Below, piece by piece: positions 29,635-38,246 of a DNA stretch of 39,597 nucleotides. Made by a program: the position numbers and the translations under genes. The notes beneath the pieces were generated by a model. It made no database searches. It was not told where the DNA came from and saw only the letters and a program-made list of their open reading frames with translations. The stretch's first letter is position 1. Every line of letters starts with the position of its first letter. Source of the DNA: a virus; IMG/VR virus record IMGVR_UViG_3300025886_000070, positions 1 to 39,597 of that record; one strand, written 5' to 3'.

Positions 29635-30000
29635 ATGATAAAAGAAATATACAGTAGAGACATAGATGCACCGAAGTACAATGATGATGTAATCGAGGTG
29701 ACAGATCAATTACAACAGCTTATTCTTAAGATTGAGAATTGTTTGTTTACAAGGCAAGGTGATGTTTTAGGTTCTCCTAACATGGGATGTAATTTAGATG
29801 ATCTTGTCTTTTCTTTGGTATTAAATGAATCGGTTATTTCCCAAAGGATTAGTAACCAAATTCAGTCATATTGCTTAAACAGTAGTAGTTCTGCCTTTGG
29901 TTTAGATGTAAGAGTACAATTTTACAGCACAGTGGATAGAAACGGTTGTTTAGTTGATATTTATATAAATGAAGAGAGAGTCATAGGGGCTTTATTTTAA
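29635..30000 (+). CDS. 25: Baseplate wedge protein gp25
   Basis: Encodes 121 residues of the GPW/gp25 family. The hallmark is FTRQGDVLGSPNMGCNLDDL, followed by VFSLVLNESVISQRISNQIQ and the strand pair LDVRVQFYSTVDRNGCLVDI. gp25 is one of the most conserved baseplate proteins. It sits at the sheath-baseplate contact and helps start sheath assembly with gp6 and gp53. The gp6-like gene follows after 14 bases, as in other contractile systems. Confidence 0.92.
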   Translation: MIKEIYSRDIDAPKYNDDVIEVTDQLQQLILKIENCLFTRQGDVLGSPNMGCNLDDLVFSLVLNESVISQRISNQIQSYCLNSSSSAFGLDVRVQFYSTVDRNGCLVDIYINEERVIGALF

Positions 30001-30014
30001 AAATAAAATAGTTA

Positions 30015-31871
30015 ATGTCATTTTTTAGTAAAACAAGAATAAAGGCAACAGAGTTATTCTTTGATGCATTTCAATATTTACAACGTCAGTATGACCAAGC
30101 TGGTGAGGTGTTTACTCCTGCTTCTCCATTTGGACAAATACTTACAGTGGTTGCAAACCTAGGTGAGCTAATTTTATTTTATATTGAAGCAGTAGCAACT
30201 GAGCTTAATATTAGTAGGGCTAGAAATATTGAATCAATATATGGATTATCAAGATTAACCGGTCATGATCCTACTAGAGGTATATCTTCACAAGGTATAA
30301 TTGGATTAAGATTAAACACATCTGCCGCAAGTCTTGTTGAAGGTGATTTTGTTCAAATACTAAATTACGTAGAATTAGAAGTTGGTCAAAACAATCTATC
30401 TTACTTTTTAAAATTTGATAGTGATTATATTAGATTAGAAAAAACTACAAGCTCGTTTGTAAATGTACAATTAATTCAAGGTGAAAGAGAAGATCAAAAA
30501 TTTACTGGTACCGGGTTAGATTTACAGAGTTACAATTTAACTACTAAAGATCCAACTGACCAATATATGGTTAGTGTACATGTTGATGGTAAGCTATGGA
30601 AAAATGTAAATTCATTATATGACATGAATAACGGTGAGGAATCTGTTATGGTAAAAACAAGCGTAAATGGTGGAATAACAATTTTCTTTGGAAATAAGCA
30701 ATTTGGACAACCGCCTGCTTTAGGATCTATTATAAAAGTTACATATGTAAAAACTAGAGGATCTGCAGGTAATATAGGAGGTTTAAATTTAGATTTAAAA
30801 TTTAAAGACCCCGGTACTGATTCACAAGGGAACGAGGTTAATTTAGATGAAGTGTTATCATTAAATATTGTAAGAAATCCTATGTTCGGTTCTGATAGTG
30901 AAGATCCACAGTTTACAAGGTTGATTGCACCATACCAAAGTAATTCATTTGTTTTAGCTAATCCTAATAATTACATTTACTATTTAAGTAAGTATGACTT
31001 CTTTTCTTTCGTGGATGCATATAATACTAAAGATGACCAGTATTTAGATGATGACAATATTATTTACTTATTTTTAATACCTGATATTGCTAAAAAGATA
31101 ACAAGTGACAAGGATTATTTTAATGTTCCTGTTGAAGAGTTTTCAATGACACCAGCCGAAAAGGAAATGGTGTATGAAATATTAAATGAAAGCGGTAGGC
31201 AAATTGTTACTGCTGAGGTTAGAATTAATGATCCTGTAATTAAAAGATATGCAATGAATATTGTTATAAGATACGTGGAAGGTTTTGATAAAGACGAAAT
31301 ACATGCATCTATAAGAGAACAGCTTAGTACATATTTTATATACATAAACAGAAGAGACAGAATTCCTAGATCAGATATTATTTCAATTATTGAAAATGTA
31401 GATGGTGTAGATTCTGTAAATGTATTCTTTATTTCTGAAGAGAATGAAAAAGCAATAAGAGATGGGTTTTATGAAGTACCTGTTTATGGTACAGATCCGG
31501 TAACCGACCAAAGGGTATTAATAGAAACTAATAAAATTACCATTAGAGGTGATGAGGATCCACAATTAGGGTTAGATGAGTTTGGTGATGTTGTTATTGG
31601 ACCTGAGGATTTAGCAATCATAAGAGGTGGATGGGATGATAGGAATGGAACGTTCTATGAAGCAACACCTAACAAGAATGCACTAAGTTCACTTAACATA
31701 TTCTTTAAAGGTAGCATACCTAATAACCTTTATAATAAAACTCAGCAAGCTAAGTTTAATGATCTTAAGAGAAATAGAGGAACTACGATTGCAACATCAG
31801 GTAACTCAAGAAGCACTAACACTGGAAGATTACAAGATAATCCTGCATTAAAAGCAATAAGAGGAAAATAA
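30015..31871 (+). CDS. 6: Baseplate wedge protein gp6 (baseplate J family)
   Basis: Encodes 618 residues. N-terminal helices (TELFFDAFQYLQRQYDQAGE, LGELILFYIEAVATELNISR) lead to IESIYGLSRLTGHDPTRG, the conserved start of gp6/gpJ proteins. The central part has strand-rich domains (VNGGITIFFGNKQFGQPPALG, IIKVTYVKTRGSAGNIGG). The C-terminal gpJ dimerisation-type domain contains VTAEVRINDPVIKRYAMNIV and REQLSTYFIYINRRDRIPRS, then IISIIENVDGVDSVNVFF. It forms the baseplate wedge ring with gp7 and gp53. One base separates it from the next gene. Confidence 0.92.
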   Translation: MSFFSKTRIKATELFFDAFQYLQRQYDQAGEVFTPASPFGQILTVVANLGELILFYIEAVATELNISRARNIESIYGLSRLTGHDPTRGISSQGIIGLRLNTSAASLVEGDFVQILNYVELEVGQNNLSYFLKFDSDYIRLEKTTSSFVNVQLIQGEREDQKFTGTGLDLQSYNLTTKDPTDQYMVSVHVDGKLWKNVNSLYDMNNGEESVMVKTSVNGGITIFFGNKQFGQPPALGSIIKVTYVKTRGSAGNIGGLNLDLKFKDPGTDSQGNEVNLDEVLSLNIVRNPMFGSDSEDPQFTRLIAPYQSNSFVLANPNNYIYYLSKYDFFSFVDAYNTKDDQYLDDDNIIYLFLIPDIAKKITSDKDYFNVPVEEFSMTPAEKEMVYEILNESGRQIVTAEVRINDPVIKRYAMNIVIRYVEGFDKDEIHASIREQLSTYFIYINRRDRIPRSDIISIIENVDGVDSVNVFFISEENEKAIRDGFYEVPVYGTDPVTDQRVLIETNKITIRGDEDPQLGLDEFGDVVIGPEDLAIIRGGWDDRNGTFYEATPNKNALSSLNIFFKGSIPNNLYNKTQQAKFNDLKRNRGTTIATSGNSRSTNTGRLQDNPALKAIRGK

Positions 31872-31872
31872 T

Positions 31873-32142
31873 ATGAATAGAGCCACAGAGAAAAGAACCG
31901 GTATGCCTAGTGTTTATAAAGCTACTTATGAAGAAGGTTGGGAGTTAAAAAACCTAGGTAATGACTATAATGAAAATTTAATGAGAAATTCATTTTCAAA
32001 TTATATGTTTAGAAATGAAAGACTTTCAACCTTTTTAGATTCTTACTTAAAGCCTATTATGACATTTTGGATTAATAAAGTAAAATACCTTAGAATCTAT
32101 TATAACTTTGGTGTGCCTAAAGATTACCAAAAAATAAATTAA
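31873..32142 (+). CDS. Small protein between gp6 and gp7-like genes
   Basis: Encodes 89 residues, basic and aromatic (NYMFRNERLSTFLDSYLKPI, WINKVKYLRIYYNFGVPKDY). No family is recognised. It has one base on each side to its neighbours and is locked between gp6 and the gp7-like gene, which suggests a small wedge component made in equal amounts. It could also be a split N-terminal piece of the gp7-like protein. Confidence 0.7.
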   Translation: MNRATEKRTGMPSVYKATYEEGWELKNLGNDYNENLMRNSFSNYMFRNERLSTFLDSYLKPIMTFWINKVKYLRIYYNFGVPKDYQKIN

Positions 32143-32143
32143 G

Positions 32144-35100
32144 ATGGTTAATAACTGGAAACATTTAAATTTCTTTGATAAAGGTGGTAAGTATCTTAAT
32201 TTTGATTATGACCCATCAGAAGATAAATGGTCAGGTACTATGTACTTGCCTGAGGTGTCTATAGGCTTATTTGAAGTTGGTCAAATTTTTATATTAGAAG
32301 AGTTTGTAAATAAAAATACTAATCTAAAAGAGTTCGGTTTTCCTCATGGTATTGAAGTTGCAACAGGTACCACTGGGTCTACTGGTGGAGTTTGTGAATG
32401 GACTGCTGAATGGGAAACGACAGATCCTAATGAAATATTCTTATTTCAATTTGACATGGATTTTAATACCGGTACACAGACTTCTTTAGAGATGGAGGCT
32501 GATGGTCCACCTTTAGAAGTTATAACAGAATTAGAAATATCATTAAATTCGGATCCTACTGAAACTATTGATCCTCAAGGATATACTGTTACTGATGTAA
32601 TTAACCCTGAAGCATTACAGCTTAATATTGCAATAAGATCAGAAAAAGAAAATACATTTAAAAGAACCTTATACATAAAGGATAGCTGCAAAGATAAAAT
32701 TATTGCAGAAATATTAATATATGGTGAGACTACTGGCGAAGATGAAAGATTAAGAGTTATGACTCAGAATATGGGCTATAACATTCTAGAATCAGATAGT
32801 GAAATATTTAGAAATACAAATATAAAAGAACTGCTTCCTGACTTTGATGAGGTTAATTTGAAGAGAAAAGAAATTATGATGGAAGGTTATAATATCTATC
32901 CGTTCATCGGTTCTTATAAAGGTTTAATAAATGCAATAAAGTTTTTTGGATATGATACTTTAAAGGTTAGAGAATTCTGGAAAAATGTTGATGCTAATTC
33001 ACCGATGTTTGGTAAGTACATTATGAGTAATGATATTTCCGTATTTGAACCATCTGTACAATTAAATGATAAAACTATAACATTACCTAATAAAAAGTTT
33101 AGAAAAACTAGTTTGTTTAGTTTAGTTTATAGAATTAATAACATTGTACCTAATAGATTTGATGAAGAGTCATTACCTATAACTGAGGAGAATTATGATT
33201 TTACTATTGAAGAAATTTTAATTAAGTTATTTGGATTAAAGAAAAAATTAGAAAATGAATTTTTACCACTTAATGCTAGAATTAAAGATATAACAGGTGA
33301 GGCTGATTTTTTCGGATTACTTGAAGTTGTTAATACTATAAGTAGAAATGATAAAAGAGAAATTGTAGCGGGTATAAATACTAACTTTAAATTGTCAACT
33401 GAAGATTGTATATACATGGAGGACTTAAGATCATTTAGTTCATTCTGTCTAGCATCAGAAGGAATAGTTGATGAAGCTATTGTTAATTTTTGTAATGCTT
33501 ACATTGCACCACTCTCACCAGTTAATGCAATAGGTAGAAATTTATTGTTAGGTCCGACTACACCAGGACAGGTTTACCCACCATCACCGATAGGGCCAGA
33601 TTTTAATGGGCCTATGGGAATCCCATATGATGGAAGTAATGTTACAATAGCAGGGTTAGCTGATGCGTTTTTAGCATACTTTACTAGATATGCGCCGGAT
33701 TTAAATAAGGTTGGAGTATGGCCTGATGGGGAGTCTTCATATTATCTACCAGATAAACCAGGTATACCGGTTGGTGCAATGACAATTTTAGAAAACGATT
33801 CTTTTAATAATATAACTTGGGATAATGTTGATTCTACTTGGAACCAGTTAAATGATGCCAATAAATTCTTTACATTTGATATAGATCCACAGGGCGTTGT
33901 TGCAGGTGATGTATTTACAATCAACGACCCAGATACTAACACGGGAGCTACATATACTGCTGTGCTTGGTGATACTGATACTGATGTAAGAAATGCTTTG
34001 TATAATCAACTCATAGCATTAAATAATTTATTTAACCAACCTTGGATCTGGTGGGATATTACAAAAGAGACTGGTGTAACTGGGGATGTCGTTAGATTAT
34101 TTGGGCAAAACGTTGACAGATTGAAAGTATCATGTGAATCAATTTATGGATCACAATTATTATTTAACCAATTACCTGGTGAAACATTATTTACATGGGA
34201 TGGCATTGAACGCGGAAATTTTGAAGAAATAGAATGGACAATTTATAAAGAAGAAACTGATATTTCACCATCATACTACAAGGTATTTAGAGGACCTCTA
34301 TCACAGTATAATAAATTGCCAATAATACTACCGTATGTTGGGACATATAGTGTAGAGATGAAGCTATTTGATCTGTATAACAATATATCATCTAATGTAA
34401 AGACTGATTTTATTTGTGTAGAAAATAGAGAAGTTGAATATTCAGGCTGGTACCAAGCAAGGGAAGCTAACTATAGCTGGAACAGTGAGGCTAAAGAAGT
34501 TTGGAATAATTATGGTTCATTGTGGAATTTACCTATTACACCTAGTGTTACATGGGATGAAGAAAGTCCTAGCTTATATGAATCACTTGATAGGGTTAAT
34601 GCTATTCTTAATAACTTTGGTTTAGGTGCTTCACCAGACTTTCAATTATTAAATTACCAAGATGATGGTAAAGCTAGTTTTAGTGGTCCATACAGATGGG
34701 ATAATTTAACAACCGGAGGTTGGGACGATACTTATCATTTATGGTGGGATATGACTAGTACATCTGGTGATACCCCTGCATTCTTTCAGTTTAAAGAAGT
34801 TCAACCAGAAACATATTTAAAAATTACAGCATTAAACGGAGATACGGCAGAACATTATTTTGACTCTTCCATAACTACATTGGCTGAAGCAGCCGCTGAT
34901 TTAAATGTAAGTACTAATACTATTATTAATAAGTATGTATACAATGTTGTATATGACGTATCTAATAATCAGATGTTTGTACAGGCAGTTTGTAGATATT
35001 TTGGGTTACATGGAGATTTTAAAACTGTGGATATGGTATATGCAGATGGCGATAATGTTTGCCCATCTACTGGAACAGGTTCACCGTGGCCAACTGGGGA

Positions 35101-35431
35101 TGACGATTGCCCTAGTTTAATTTATAGAAAAGGGCAAAGTGTAGCAAGCAACCCAACATGGAACACTGCTAAGTTTATAAATAATGGAAAGACTCTACCA
35201 AAAATGACTTGGGTCATGTTTGTTTATGATAAATGTAAGATACCTGGTAAAGGTAAGCCTAGATGGATAATTAAGAATACAACTAACTCCAGCATGGCTG
35301 ATATATATTTTGAGAGTAAATACTTAACTTATTTGTTTAAGAATTCAGGGAAATATGAAATCACCCTTGAACTTACTGATACGAATGGGAATAAATATAA
35401 AAAGAATAGAAATATTCTAGTAATTAAATAA
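32144..35431 (+). CDS. Very large baseplate wedge protein (gp7-like by position)
   Basis: Encodes 1095 residues, close to T4 gp7 (1032), and follows gp6 as gene 7 does in T4. The mid part has KELLPDFDEVNLKRKEIMME, then YPFIGSYKGLINAIKFFGYD, then a helical segment (EEILIKLFGLKKKLENEFLP). That part also contains LNARIKDITGEADFFG, a pattern seen in gp7-like proteins. Two PKD/Ig-like strand sets are visible near residues 690-750 (GTYSVEMKLFDLYNNIS) and at the end (SGKYEITLELTDTNGNKY). A Trp-rich region (about 765-900) may bind carbohydrate or partners. The gp7 assignment is by size, order and partial pattern only. Confidence 0.75.
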   Translation: MVNNWKHLNFFDKGGKYLNFDYDPSEDKWSGTMYLPEVSIGLFEVGQIFILEEFVNKNTNLKEFGFPHGIEVATGTTGSTGGVCEWTAEWETTDPNEIFLFQFDMDFNTGTQTSLEMEADGPPLEVITELEISLNSDPTETIDPQGYTVTDVINPEALQLNIAIRSEKENTFKRTLYIKDSCKDKIIAEILIYGETTGEDERLRVMTQNMGYNILESDSEIFRNTNIKELLPDFDEVNLKRKEIMMEGYNIYPFIGSYKGLINAIKFFGYDTLKVREFWKNVDANSPMFGKYIMSNDISVFEPSVQLNDKTITLPNKKFRKTSLFSLVYRINNIVPNRFDEESLPITEENYDFTIEEILIKLFGLKKKLENEFLPLNARIKDITGEADFFGLLEVVNTISRNDKREIVAGINTNFKLSTEDCIYMEDLRSFSSFCLASEGIVDEAIVNFCNAYIAPLSPVNAIGRNLLLGPTTPGQVYPPSPIGPDFNGPMGIPYDGSNVTIAGLADAFLAYFTRYAPDLNKVGVWPDGESSYYLPDKPGIPVGAMTILENDSFNNITWDNVDSTWNQLNDANKFFTFDIDPQGVVAGDVFTINDPDTNTGATYTAVLGDTDTDVRNALYNQLIALNNLFNQPWIWWDITKETGVTGDVVRLFGQNVDRLKVSCESIYGSQLLFNQLPGETLFTWDGIERGNFEEIEWTIYKEETDISPSYYKVFRGPLSQYNKLPIILPYVGTYSVEMKLFDLYNNISSNVKTDFICVENREVEYSGWYQAREANYSWNSEAKEVWNNYGSLWNLPITPSVTWDEESPSLYESLDRVNAILNNFGLGASPDFQLLNYQDDGKASFSGPYRWDNLTTGGWDDTYHLWWDMTSTSGDTPAFFQFKEVQPETYLKITALNGDTAEHYFDSSITTLAEAAADLNVSTNTIINKYVYNVVYDVSNNQMFVQAVCRYFGLHGDFKTVDMVYADGDNVCPSTGTGSPWPTGDDDCPSLIYRKGQSVASNPTWNTAKFINNGKTLPKMTWVMFVYDKCKIPGKGKPRWIIKNTTNSSMADIYFESKYLTYLFKNSGKYEITLELTDTNGNKYKKNRNILVIK

Positions 35432-35440
35432 AGAAAAGAA

Positions 35441-36085
35441 ATGGCAATTAGCGTAACAGAAATTCTTGGAACAGATTCGTTATCCGGATCCAGACTGGTA
35501 TTGAATGATAACTTCAATATCTTGACTAGTGAAATTAATGCAATGGAGGTTTATTTTAATCCTACCGCAGGAACACTCAGTAATCTACAAAACGTGCAAA
35601 CAGAAGCACTAAGAGTAGGTTTAAGTACTGTTCTATTAGACATTAATGCTTCTACATTTGATGTATTAACAAATGTTAATATGACAGGTAATCTTAACCT
35701 TAATGGTGGAGGATTATTTAGAAATGATGTAGATCCACAAACATTAAACGACGGTTTTGCAACAGGAGCACCTGGTGTAATTACTGTTGGTACAAGTACA
35801 GCAATACCACCGTACACAGTGGAGAGAGTTGGAAACAGTACCGGTACAGTAGTAACTATACAGCTTAATGATGGTGCAATTGGTCAAGAATTATTTTTTG
35901 TATACTCCGAAGCACAGACAGGATTGATCACTATCCAAGGTGCATCTACACCTTTAGTACTACCAGGTGGTACTAAAATTGATTTAGATGCGCAAGGTAA
36001 AACTGCTCACCTACTTTGTGTAGACGACGGTACAGGAAATGGAGTTTGGTTCTTAGTAGGTGGAACTGGTTATACAATAAGTTAA
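35441..36085 (+). CDS. Short fibre-like trimeric protein
   Basis: Encodes 214 residues. The N-terminal helix and hinge (SLSGSRLVLNDNFNILTSEI, NAMEVYF) leads into beta-rich repeats (ILLDI-like turns, MTGNLNLNGGGLF) and a compact C-terminal beta domain (TVVTIQLNDGAIGQELFFVY, GVWFLVGGTGYTIS). This matches small trimeric baseplate or fibre adaptors that follow wedge genes. It lies nine bases after the gp7-like gene. The specific partner is unknown. Confidence 0.65.
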   Translation: MAISVTEILGTDSLSGSRLVLNDNFNILTSEINAMEVYFNPTAGTLSNLQNVQTEALRVGLSTVLLDINASTFDVLTNVNMTGNLNLNGGGLFRNDVDPQTLNDGFATGAPGVITVGTSTAIPPYTVERVGNSTGTVVTIQLNDGAIGQELFFVYSEAQTGLITIQGASTPLVLPGGTKIDLDAQGKTAHLLCVDDGTGNGVWFLVGGTGYTIS

Positions 36086-36103
36086 TAAAAAGAAAAACGA
36101 TAC

Positions 36104-38221
36104 ATGGCAACGACGCCTTTAATTAAAACGCCGCAGGCAGATGGGGGTACATTTTATACCTTCTCTTCTTCTGCAAGAGATCTATCAAAGACCCTTAACA
36201 ATGATGAGCTTAAGTTGGTCTTTTCTAAGTTTGTGCTTTTAAATATACCGGATTTTGATAAGCTTAATCCTGTTACATTTGATAGTTATGAAAACTATAT
36301 GCAATTTGATACTATAGATGGTATGATTGCAAGTGGTGGTTTAAAGGGTGATCCTAATGTTAACTTTACCGAAAGTCTTCAGAATTACGCGCTGAACTTA
36401 GAAGAGTTAATTATTAGTGATTCATCATATGATAATACCACACAGAGATCTGTAGCTGAAAGAGTATTCTTTAAATGGATGAAAGAGACAGGGGCAATGA
36501 GATTTAGGCCTGCTACTAATTTAGAGAAAAATCCTGGAGTAACTAGACCTTTATTTGTGGAGGAGGATACTCAAGAGACAGGTGATTATCAGTACAGGAG
36601 AGTTGTAAAATATGTAGGTGATATTGATATTGTAAATAATGTAGATAAAGCAGGCGAGGCTTACACTGAACTTTATATTAATGTACCAACTGAAGTAGGA
36701 GGTACACCAACTATTTTATTTGACTCTATTTCAGATACAAACTATCAACCTAGTTTAAGAATACAAGGTAAGGACGAATTTATTTTAGGTCGTGGTCCTA
36801 GTACAGTACAACCACAAGGATTAAGTATTAATGCATTTTATGATTATGATGATCCATTGCTTGGTGATCCTGCAAACGGTGGTTATACTGACCCTAATGC
36901 TAATTGGATGTTAGAACCTAATCCGCCAACATCTAAAGAATCTTATTTTACTGAACCTAATACATTTACTAATACTGCCAATATTAATATAAGAAAATAT
37001 CCGGCTGATTATGGTAGTCCCGTAGGGTTTAATGGTTCTGCTTATGTTAGGAATCAGTTAGATGGAATTTCTGTAGATTTTACACCTAATGATTACGAGC
37101 AGATTATAACAGATCCAACAATTGCAACAATACCTCAATTTAATGGAACTGATTTAGCAAGTACATTTGAATTTAACGCTGTGTTAGTTTATTATGACAT
37201 GGTAGATACTAGTAACACTGCAAATACTGTTACTAATCTTTATGGTATTTTATTAGTGGATAATATTACGCCAACAACAGATGGTGGCTATATTCAAAGA
37301 TACCCTAAATATAAACCTAATAAAGTAACAGGACAAAATGGAAACAGTTATGGATTTAAAATTAATTTACGATTCGATGCTTCACCAGGAACGGCCGGTA
37401 TCGACACAATCGTTAATGACTATAATACATTTTCAATGCAGCTCTTCAGTGAAGCGACTGCACAGCTACAGGAATCAGCTAAAATATTCCAATCTCAGCA
37501 ATTAGAAATTTCTGAATTAGATCAAAAGGTTCAAACTTTAGAAAATCAAATAACTAATGTAGCAGATGTTACTTCTCTACAAGCACAGATCACAAGTGTG
37601 CAAGATCAATTAGATAATGCTAACTTGGCATTTGCCAATGATACTGTTTTATTAGATCTTATTGCTAAAAATTCTGATGAGATACAAGGTTTAGCAAATG
37701 GAAATGTACCGGTATCTTTACAATATAACACAGACGTAGTAAGACAGGGTACTGGTATAAGTGTAGACACTAATACACCTAATTTAATAACTGTATCATT
37801 AGCTACCCAAGAATACTCGTTTGTAATTCCTTTTAATTCAAGTGAAACTGTTATAGATACATTAAATCCATTAAATCTAAACACGGCAGTACCACAGGTG
37901 TTTACTGAATTGGTAACCTATACAAATATGCTAAGATTGGATACGGTTAATGAAGCCGGTGGTGATTTAAATATTTACATAGATGATACTATGATACAGT
38001 GGAAAACTGGCCAAACTTTTAGATTAGCATTTAATAATAATTTAAATATAGGCTCAAGAAATATAAGGGTATGGACCGATGCACCTAGCAGACTTAATAA
38101 TGGTTCATTTGGAGTTTCAATGGGAGTGATTCCAAATTCTGAGATTACTAATAGGCCTATAATAGAATTTATATGTACAGAGCAAGGTATTTTAAATTTT
38201 GTGTTTGATATCATTAAATAA
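36104..38221 (+). CDS. Large structural protein with central coiled coil
   Basis: Encodes 705 residues. The N-terminal 150 residues (GGTFYTFSSSARDLSKTLNN, ELKLVFSKFVLLNIP, AERVFFKWMKETGAMRF) look like a baseplate-binding head. A beta-rich middle follows. A coiled coil runs at about 445-530 (LFSEATAQLQESAKIFQSQQ, LEISELDQKVQTLENQ, LQAQITSVQDQL). A 150-residue beta domain ends the protein (LNIYIDDTMIQWKTGQTFRL, GILNFVFDII). This is the layout of a trimeric baseplate or fibre protein. No exact family is recognised. It is followed by a partial gene of similar style. Confidence 0.7.
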   Translation: MATTPLIKTPQADGGTFYTFSSSARDLSKTLNNDELKLVFSKFVLLNIPDFDKLNPVTFDSYENYMQFDTIDGMIASGGLKGDPNVNFTESLQNYALNLEELIISDSSYDNTTQRSVAERVFFKWMKETGAMRFRPATNLEKNPGVTRPLFVEEDTQETGDYQYRRVVKYVGDIDIVNNVDKAGEAYTELYINVPTEVGGTPTILFDSISDTNYQPSLRIQGKDEFILGRGPSTVQPQGLSINAFYDYDDPLLGDPANGGYTDPNANWMLEPNPPTSKESYFTEPNTFTNTANINIRKYPADYGSPVGFNGSAYVRNQLDGISVDFTPNDYEQIITDPTIATIPQFNGTDLASTFEFNAVLVYYDMVDTSNTANTVTNLYGILLVDNITPTTDGGYIQRYPKYKPNKVTGQNGNSYGFKINLRFDASPGTAGIDTIVNDYNTFSMQLFSEATAQLQESAKIFQSQQLEISELDQKVQTLENQITNVADVTSLQAQITSVQDQLDNANLAFANDTVLLDLIAKNSDEIQGLANGNVPVSLQYNTDVVRQGTGISVDTNTPNLITVSLATQEYSFVIPFNSSETVIDTLNPLNLNTAVPQVFTELVTYTNMLRLDTVNEAGGDLNIYIDDTMIQWKTGQTFRLAFNNNLNIGSRNIRVWTDAPSRLNNGSFGVSMGVIPNSEITNRPIIEFICTEQGILNFVFDIIK

Positions 38222-38246
38222 ATAATAAAAGAAAGAAGAAAAATAA

